This document shows positions 7,551-11,947 of a stretch of 11,947 nt of DNA, one piece after another (position 1 is the stretch's first letter; each line of letters starts with the position of its first letter). This stretch comes from Chloroflexota bacterium (GTDB taxonomy: Bacteria; Chloroflexota; Anaerolineae; UBA3071): positions 1 to 11,947 of the forward strand of contig JACNHM010000325.1 of NCBI GenBank assembly GCA_014383605.1, written 5' to 3'. Below the pieces are notes generated by a model. The model was not told the origin of the DNA, searched no databases, and saw only the letters and a program-made list of their open reading frames with translations. The translations under genes were made by a program, and so were the position numbers.

Positions 7551-7572
7551 TTCATTCCTCCCTAGTGTTGTT

Positions 7573-7742
7573 ATTGGGGATCGGAGATTGGGTATTCTCC
7601 TGGTATCCCCGTATCCGTGCCCGAAGTACCTGACAAAGCTGTGTTGCAGATTGGAAACTATCGCTAGACCTCACCTCCCTCCACGACCGCTGAGTTCGAC
7701 TCTCAACCTCGATCTCGGCCCAATATCCAATACCCAATATCC
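7573..7742. repeat. Spacer bounded by heptamer-phased inverted arms (bmp leader)
   Basis: The spacer between the permease and bmp genes starts and ends in 7-bp-phased words. One end has ATTGGGG at 7573, ATCGGAG at 7580 and ATTGGGT at 7587. The other has CCAATAT at 7720, CCAATAC at 7727 and CCAATAT at 7734. The two ends are inverted relative to each other, for example ATTGGGTATT at 7587-7596 against AATACCCAAT at 7729-7738, a perfect 10-bp match. About 120 bp of unrelated sequence lies between. I saw no ORF, clear promoter or known riboswitch there. Confidence 0.65.
7576..7610 (-). other. Hairpin in the bmp leader
   Basis: GGGGAT (7576-7581) pairs with ATCCCC (7605-7610). Inside it GGAGA (7583-7587) pairs with TCTCC (7596-7600) around an eight-base loop. 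In the transcript this 11-bp interrupted stem lies about 13 bases upstream of the bmp Shine-Dalgarno. It lacks a T-run and is unlikely to be a terminator. An mRNA-stabilising or processing role is possible but unproven. Confidence 0.45.
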
Positions 7743-7746
7743 ACCG

Positions 7747-8679
7747 CTATCCCTCTCTCTGGAACGGCTTTGTCAAGGCAGACGGGCCACGTACTCGCTG
7801 CACAGCCACCACCAGGGCCAGGATGGTCAGGACGTAGGGCATCATCACCGCGAAATCGGAGGGGATAGGAATCCCCAACACCTGTACCCACAACTGCAAG
7901 GAGTTGACCATGCTGAATAGCAGTGCGCCCAGGAGCACGCCCAGGGGCCGCCAGCCGCCAAAGTAGACCAAGGCCACGGCAATGAAGCCCAGGCCGCTGG
8001 TCATGTTCTGCTGGAAGACGTTCAGCAGGGCGACGGAAAGGGAAGCGCCCGCAACGCCGGACAGGATGCCCCCCAAGGTGACGGTGAAGTAGCGCACGCG
8101 GCTCACGCTCACGCCCAGCGAGTCGGCGGCCTGCGGATTCTCACCCACGGAGCGGATCTTCAGGCCCAGGGTGGTCTTGTTCAAGACGAACCAGGCGACA
8201 GGCACGAGGGCAAAGGCCAGGTACACCAGGATGTTCTGGCTGAAGAAGATATCGCCCAGGATGGGGATATCGCTCAGCAGCGGGATGTGTATCGGCGAGA
8301 AGCCGCTCACCGTCTCCACGGTGCCCAGCAGCTTGTGGAAGAGCAACTCGCTCATGCCCAGGCCGAAAAGGTAGAAGCCAATGCCGCTGATCCCCTGTAC
8401 TGCCTGCAAGTTGATGGTGACAAAGGCCATGGCCAGCCCCATCACAGCGCCGGCGGCGACGGCGGCCAGCATCCCCAGCCACAGGTTTCCCGTGACGAAG
8501 GTCACGTAGAAGGCGGCAAAGGCCCCCAGGAGCATCTGTCCCTCCACCCCCAGATTGAGCACACCGCTGCGCTGCCCAAAGGTCTCGCCGATGGCGGCGT
8601 AGAGATAGGGCGTGGCCAGCCGGATGCCGGAAGCCAGGATGCCCACGAGCACGGTGACCGAAAAGAGCTCTCTGATCAT
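7747..8679 (-). CDS. ABC transporter permease, BPD_transp_2 family (NupQ-like)
   Basis: This 310-residue hydrophobic protein has roughly eight to ten predicted membrane spans. It carries the hallmark GVLNLGVEGQMLLGAF segment (about 39-54) and the cytoplasmic coupling region TTLGLKIRSVGENPQAADSLG, which contacts the ATPase. It matches the shorter of the two permeases in BMP-type nucleoside importers such as Bacillus NupQ or Streptococcus RnsD. The start codon overlaps the stop of the longer permease gene in ATGA (8676-8679), and GGAGG (8687-8691) lies seven bases upstream within that gene, so translation is coupled and the two are likely made in equal amounts. It should pair with the upstream-encoded permease as the heterodimeric channel. 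The substrate follows from the BMP partner and is not independently visible. Confidence 0.9.
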   Translation of the reverse strand: MIRELFSVTVLVGILASGIRLATPYLYAAIGETFGQRSGVLNLGVEGQMLLGAFAAFYVTFVTGNLWLGMLAAVAAGAVMGLAMAFVTINLQAVQGISGIGFYLFGLGMSELLFHKLLGTVETVSGFSPIHIPLLSDIPILGDIFFSQNILVYLAFALVPVAWFVLNKTTLGLKIRSVGENPQAADSLGVSVSRVRYFTVTLGGILSGVAGASLSVALLNVFQQNMTSGLGFIAVALVYFGGWRPLGVLLGALLFSMVNSLQLWVQVLGIPIPSDFAVMMPYVLTILALVVAVQRVRGPSALTKPFQREG

Positions 8680-9824
8680 GAGTTGACCTCCGTATCAGGC
8701 AGTGAAGATGGTTCCCTTTCTGCCTCTGCTTCGCTCGTGGCAGCCGTCATCCGTTTCCACTGCCGGCGGCGGCGCCAGATTTCGCTGCTCACCACGAAGA
8801 CCACCACCAACCCGTTCAGCGCAGTGATCAGAGCAGAAGGCACCTGCATCACGCGCTGTAGCTTGTTGGCTCCCACCAGCAGGGCGCCAAAGAAGAAGGA
8901 GGCGGGGATGGCGCCGATGGGGTGCAGTTGGCCGAAGAGGGCGGCGACGATGCCGTTGAAGCCAGCGCTGCCGGTGAACCCGGTGGCCGAGCCGTCCGTG
9001 ATCATGCGGTAGTTGAGGCCGTAGACCTGAATGGCTCCCGCCAGCCCGGCGAAAGCGCCGCTCAACAGCAGCGACATCACCACGTGCCGGGGCACCTGGA
9101 TGCCGCCGTAGCGGGAGGCATGGGGGTTGTGGCCCACGGCCCGGATGCGATACCCCAGCGTCGTGCGCCAGAGCAGAATGTACACCAGGATGGCCAGCAC
9201 AACGGCGATCGCTGCTCCCAGGTGCAGGCGAGTGGGTGCCAGGCGGGGCAGACGGAAGGCCTGTTCAAGACGAGCCGTCTGGGGAATGCGCGAGGCCAGC
9301 TTGAGTTGGGCGGGATCAATCATCGGGCCACGCAGCAGGTAGTTCATGATCTGCACGGCGATGGCGTTCATCATCACCGTGCTCAGGATCTCGTTGGCGT
9401 TGAAGTAGGCCTTCAGCGCGCCCGGAATCCCTCCCCAGATGGCCCCACCCACGAAGCCCGCCAGCAAGGCCAGGGGAATGATCACCCAACCGGACCAGGT
9501 TGGAAAGGACACGCCCACCAGCGTCGCCAGTATGGCGCCGATGATCATCTGCCCTTCGCCGCCAATGTTGATGACGTTGCCCCGGAAGCTGATGCAGATG
9601 CCTATGCCCACCAGGAGCAAGGGGACGGCCTTGACAGTGGTCTCGGCCACGGCGTTGGCGCTCCCGAAAGCGCCTTCCAGCAAGGCGCCGTAAGCAGCCA
9701 CCGGGTTCGCGCCCAGCACCAGCAGCATGACGGCTCCGATGGCCAGAGCAGCCAGGGTCGCCAGCACGGGCAGCAGGGCATCAACCATCTGAGAGATGCG
9801 GGATCTGGATAGCCAGGATTGCAT
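8676..9824 (-). CDS. ABC transporter permease, BPD_transp_2 family (NupP-like)
   Basis: This 382-residue integral membrane protein begins with a short cytoplasmic N-terminus and a strong first span (about 16-37). It then shows the family segments SFRGNVINIGGEGQMIIGA (about 79-97), NANEILSTVMMNAIA (about 141-155) and GYRIRAVGHNPHASRYGG (about 226-243), the last being the ATPase-coupling loop. The C-terminus ends in a charged cytoplasmic tail (RRRRQWKRM, then Glu/Ser-rich). This is the longer permease of a BMP-type nucleoside importer (Bacillus NupP or Streptococcus RnsC). The start at 9824 has GGGAGG ten bases upstream, slightly long but the best available. It lies 92 bases after the ygfK stop, with no terminator between, so the importer probably shares a transcript with ygfK. 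Confidence 0.9.
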   Translation of the reverse strand: MQSWLSRSRISQMVDALLPVLATLAALAIGAVMLLVLGANPVAAYGALLEGAFGSANAVAETTVKAVPLLLVGIGICISFRGNVINIGGEGQMIIGAILATLVGVSFPTWSGWVIIPLALLAGFVGGAIWGGIPGALKAYFNANEILSTVMMNAIAVQIMNYLLRGPMIDPAQLKLASRIPQTARLEQAFRLPRLAPTRLHLGAAIAVVLAILVYILLWRTTLGYRIRAVGHNPHASRYGGIQVPRHVVMSLLLSGAFAGLAGAIQVYGLNYRMITDGSATGFTGSAGFNGIVAALFGQLHPIGAIPASFFFGALLVGANKLQRVMQVPSALITALNGLVVVFVVSSEIWRRRRQWKRMTAATSEAEAEREPSSLPDTEVNS

Positions 9825-9865
9825 GTTCGATCAACCTCCCACATACGGTAAGAGCGCGCAGCGCA

Positions 9866-9878
9866 GCCCCTTGGGGGC
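9866..9878. other. Short hairpin in the ygfK-permease spacer
   Basis: GCCCC and GGGGC flank a three-base loop. No T-run follows on the transcribed strand, so it is weak evidence for anything beyond local structure. The rest of the 92-base spacer (9825-9916) holds only the permease ribosome binding site. Confidence 0.3.
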
Positions 9879-9916
9879 GACGGGTCGGGCACGAGGCCCT
9901 CTGCTACTTCCCGTGA

Positions 9917-11947
9917 TCAAACCACCAAGAAAGGCAGTGACAGGGTAACCCCGTCGAGGATCAGGGCCATTTCGGCCGCCTCCTTCAGAGAGAACGGGGC
10001 CTGGAACGGCTCTTTCAGTTCCACGTCCTTGATGGCAAAGTCGGGGGAGAGGCTTATCCTCAGCCGGGCGTTCTCGAAGACGATTATACCATCTCTCAAC
10101 GAAAGCTGCGATTCCCGACCGTCCTCGCGCCGCCGGATAGTGTTTCCCTCGATGGTGAAGGCGTTGTCGCCTTCCTTCTCGAAATCTCTCTTCTCAAGGA
10201 AGAGCCGGGGCTTGTCGGCGTAAGGTCGGCCTTGGTGCACGCAGAAGGTGGCGCAGTTGCCGCACTGGTTGCAGAAGTCGCTCACGTGGATGATCTGTCG
10301 CGTCTGCTCGACGCGGAAGGCCTCCTCACCGGTCACTGCCAAGGCGCCATTCCGGCAGGAGAGCGTGGGCAGCGTCAGGTTCAGCGGTGAGACGAAGTAG
10401 GTGTAGTTGGCCCGGTTGGGGCAGACCTCCACGCATTTGTCGCAGAAGGTGGCGCACTGCACACACCGCAGCGCTTCCGCCCGCGCCGCTTCCGCCGTGA
10501 GCGTGGCTTCGATCAGATCAAAGCCGCCGCGTTGCTCGGGCGGGATCATCTCCGGCCGCTGCTGCGGCTCCTTCCTGGCCCGAACGCGCTTGACCCGCAG
10601 GATCTCCTCTGCGGAGAGCGCTGCCGGCTGGCGGGGCGGCTGTGCGAACTGGATGCCCAACTGGGCGCAGATGGCCTCGGCGGCGCGGCGGCCGTCACCG
10701 CAGGCGGCGATGATGCTCTCCGGCCCCTCAACGACGTCCCCGCCAGCGTAGAGGCAAGGCGCACCGGCCAGACCAGTGTGGGGATCAACCACGATGGCCC
10801 CGTCCCGCCGCACGGTGACGCGGCTGCCGTCGAGAAAGGCGACGTCCGGGCGCTGGCCGATGGCCACGATGATCGAATCGGCCGCCATCTGAAACTCGCT
10901 CCCCTCGATGGGAATGGGCCGCCGACGCCCATCTTTGCCAGGCTCGCCCAACTCGTTGCGCAGGCACTCCAGGGCCACCACCCGACCCGCTCTCCGCACA
11001 ACCCTGGTGGGAGACACCAGTTCCATCAAGACATTGCCTTCTTCCAGAGCACCCTCTATCTCCTCCGCGCTGGCCGGCATCTCCCGCTTGCTGCGCCGGT
11101 AGACGATGGTTGCCGGGCGGCCGGTGAACCGCCGCGCCACCCGCGTGGCGTCCATCGCCGTGTCGCCGCCGCCGATCACCAGCGCCTTGGCGCCCAAGTC
11201 CACAACCTCGCCGCGCCGCGCCCGTTCCAAAAGATCGAAAGCCGCGTAGACCCCCGCACCCTCGATCCCTTCGACATCCAGCCGGGAGCCCTTCTGAAAG
11301 CCGCAGGCAATGTACACGGCGTCGAAGCCCTCCTGCAACAACTCCTCCGGCGGCCTGGTGAGGGGATGGGAAAGCACGATCTCCACGCCCAACCCGGTGA
11401 TCCGATCCACGTCCCGCTGGATGATGGCCTCGGGCAGCCGAAACGAGGGGATGAGCCGCATCATGCCGCCCGCCACCTCCTTGGCCTCGAAGATGGTCAC
11501 CTGCACGCCGTTCAGCGCCAGGAAGTAGGCTGCCGCCAGCCCCGAAGGGCCAGCACCGATCACCGCCACTTGTGCCGAGGTGCGGAGGTGCCGAGGTGCG
11601 GAGGTGCCCCCCTGCTCCTCCGCTCCCCTGCTCCTCTGCTCCCCTGCTCCCTTGCTCCCCTGCTCCTCCGCTCCCCTGCTCCTCTGCTCCCCTGCTCCCC
11701 GCTCGGCGGCGAAGCGCTTGAGGGCCCGGATGGCCACCGGTTCCTCGTAGTCGTTGCGGGTGCAGCGGGTCTGGCAGAGATGCGTGCAGACGTAGCCCGT
11801 CACACCGGGCAGCGGATTGCGGGCCAGGATGACCTCCAGCGCCCGGTCGTATTCCCCCTGGGCAATCAGCCAGGCGTACTCCGGCACGTCCTGGCAGACG
11901 GCGCACTGCGCCACGCAGGGAGCGACGATGCAATCGAACAGGCCCAG
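9917..11947 (-). CDS. ygfK: YgfK-type Fe-S/FAD oxidoreductase, N-terminus beyond the window
   Basis: About 676 codons are visible, and the frame stays open to the window edge (LGLFDCIVAPC precedes the first in-window GTG). By comparison with E. coli YgfK (about 1030 residues) roughly the first third is missing. Visible in order, by position: an N-terminal Fe-S region of the GltD/dihydropyrimidine-dehydrogenase type (FDCIVAPC, CxxxC, then CTHLCQTRC near 11765-11790); an FAD Rossmann motif GAGPSGLAA (near 11540-11560); an NAD(P)H motif GGGDTAMDA (near 11145-11173); a second FAD motif YAGGDVVEGPESI; then YgfK-specific ferredoxin-like motifs CxxCxxFCxxCxxxCPNRAN (10410-10465) and CNQCGNCATFC (10241-10273). 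It likely passes electrons between XdhD and NAD(P) or another carrier. The earlier name, selenate reductase subunit, is not proven. The linker before the FAD domain carries an in-frame repeat insertion. Confidence 0.87.
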   Translation of the reverse strand: MGLFDCIVAPCVAQCAVCQDVPEYAWLIAQGEYDRALEVILARNPLPGVTGYVCTHLCQTRCTRNDYEEPVAIRALKRFAAERGAGEQRSRGAEEQGSKGAGEQRSRGAEEQGGTSAPRHLRTSAQVAVIGAGPSGLAAAYFLALNGVQVTIFEAKEVAGGMMRLIPSFRLPEAIIQRDVDRITGLGVEIVLSHPLTRPPEELLQEGFDAVYIACGFQKGSRLDVEGIEGAGVYAAFDLLERARRGEVVDLGAKALVIGGGDTAMDATRVARRFTGRPATIVYRRSKREMPASAEEIEGALEEGNVLMELVSPTRVVRRAGRVVALECLRNELGEPGKDGRRRPIPIEGSEFQMAADSIIVAIGQRPDVAFLDGSRVTVRRDGAIVVDPHTGLAGAPCLYAGGDVVEGPESIIAACGDGRRAAEAICAQLGIQFAQPPRQPAALSAEEILRVKRVRARKEPQQRPEMIPPEQRGGFDLIEATLTAEAARAEALRCVQCATFCDKCVEVCPNRANYTYFVSPLNLTLPTLSCRNGALAVTGEEAFRVEQTRQIIHVSDFCNQCGNCATFCVHQGRPYADKPRLFLEKRDFEKEGDNAFTIEGNTIRRREDGRESQLSLRDGIIVFENARLRISLSPDFAIKDVELKEPFQAPFSLKEAAEMALILDGVTLSLPFLVV
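11572..11603. repeat. Octamer tandem repeat (GTGCCGAG/GTGCGGAG) in the ygfK linker
   Basis: Four exact 8-bp steps alternate GTGCCGAG (11572, 11588) and GTGCGGAG (11580, 11596). They encode the linker residues APRHLRTSAQ just before the FAD-binding VAVIGAGPSG. Confidence 0.85.
11611..11698. repeat. Eleven octamers with a 48-bp higher-order period in the ygfK linker
   Basis: Every 8-bp step ends in GCTCC; variants are CCTGCTCC, TCCGCTCC, TCTGCTCC and CTTGCTCC. A 41-bp block starting at 11611 recurs perfectly at 11659, a period of 48 bp or 16 codons. The product is a repeated GAGEQRSRGAEEQGS-type segment. It lies between the N-terminal Fe-S region and the FAD domain, a place where E. coli YgfK has only a short linker. 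Confidence 0.9.

Noticed and set aside
7551..7746. Purine riboswitch ahead of bmp
   Set aside because: I could not find the conserved three-way-junction core or paired loops of purine aptamers; the spacer is dominated by phased repeats.
9866..9878. Intrinsic terminator after ygfK
   Set aside because: The stem is only 5 bp and no T-run follows on the transcribed strand.
11572..11698. CRISPR-like repeat array
   Set aside because: The unit is 8 bp without spacers and lies inside an intact coding frame.
11912..11914. GTG as the ygfK start codon
   Set aside because: The frame continues upstream into LGLFDCIVAPC, which matches the conserved YgfK Fe-S region, so the gene is truncated by the window edge rather than starting here.

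Overview
All supported genes lie on the minus strand, so the window is read from right to left. The organism is probably a high-GC Chloroflexota bacterium (Anaerolineae or a relative). This is inferred from the GC-rich coding, the lipoprotein leader (LGAC followed by an Ala/Pro/Glu-rich tether) and the many short phased 7- and 8-bp repeats, not from a database match.

Layout, in transcription order: (1) 11947-9917, the C-terminal two thirds of a YgfK-type Fe-S/FAD oxidoreductase, cut by the window edge. (2) 9824-7747, two overlapping nucleoside-type ABC permeases. (3) 7550-6519, a BMP-family (PnrA/NupN-like) solute-binding lipoprotein. (4) 6430-4883, the matching double ATPase. (5) 4848-2026, an XdhD-type molybdenum hydroxylase with a fused [2Fe-2S] domain. 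(6) 2029-617, an SsnA-type amidohydrolase. (7) 536-26, a Phd/YefM-RelE toxin-antitoxin pair with its own promoter and operator.

ygfK, xdhD and ssnA neighbour one another in the E. coli purine-catabolism region. They are markers of the proposed selenium-dependent molybdenum hydroxylase system and of anaerobic purine/urate degradation clusters. Here the three enzymes are interleaved with a complete BMP-type ABC importer. The simplest model is that a purine nucleoside, nucleobase or related N-heterocycle is imported, hydroxylated by XdhD, hydrolysed or deaminated by SsnA, and that electrons pass through YgfK. The substrate cannot be read from sequence, and no separate FAD subunit or selenium/molybdenum cofactor gene is visible.

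The least explained feature is a set of phased short repeats. Heptamer-phased inverted repeats lie inside ssnA (in frame), between bmp and the ATPase gene, and around the bmp leader. Octamer-phased tandem repeats lie in frame in the ygfK interdomain linker. Each locus has its own repeat word, but the architecture is shared. No spacer exceeds 200 bases.
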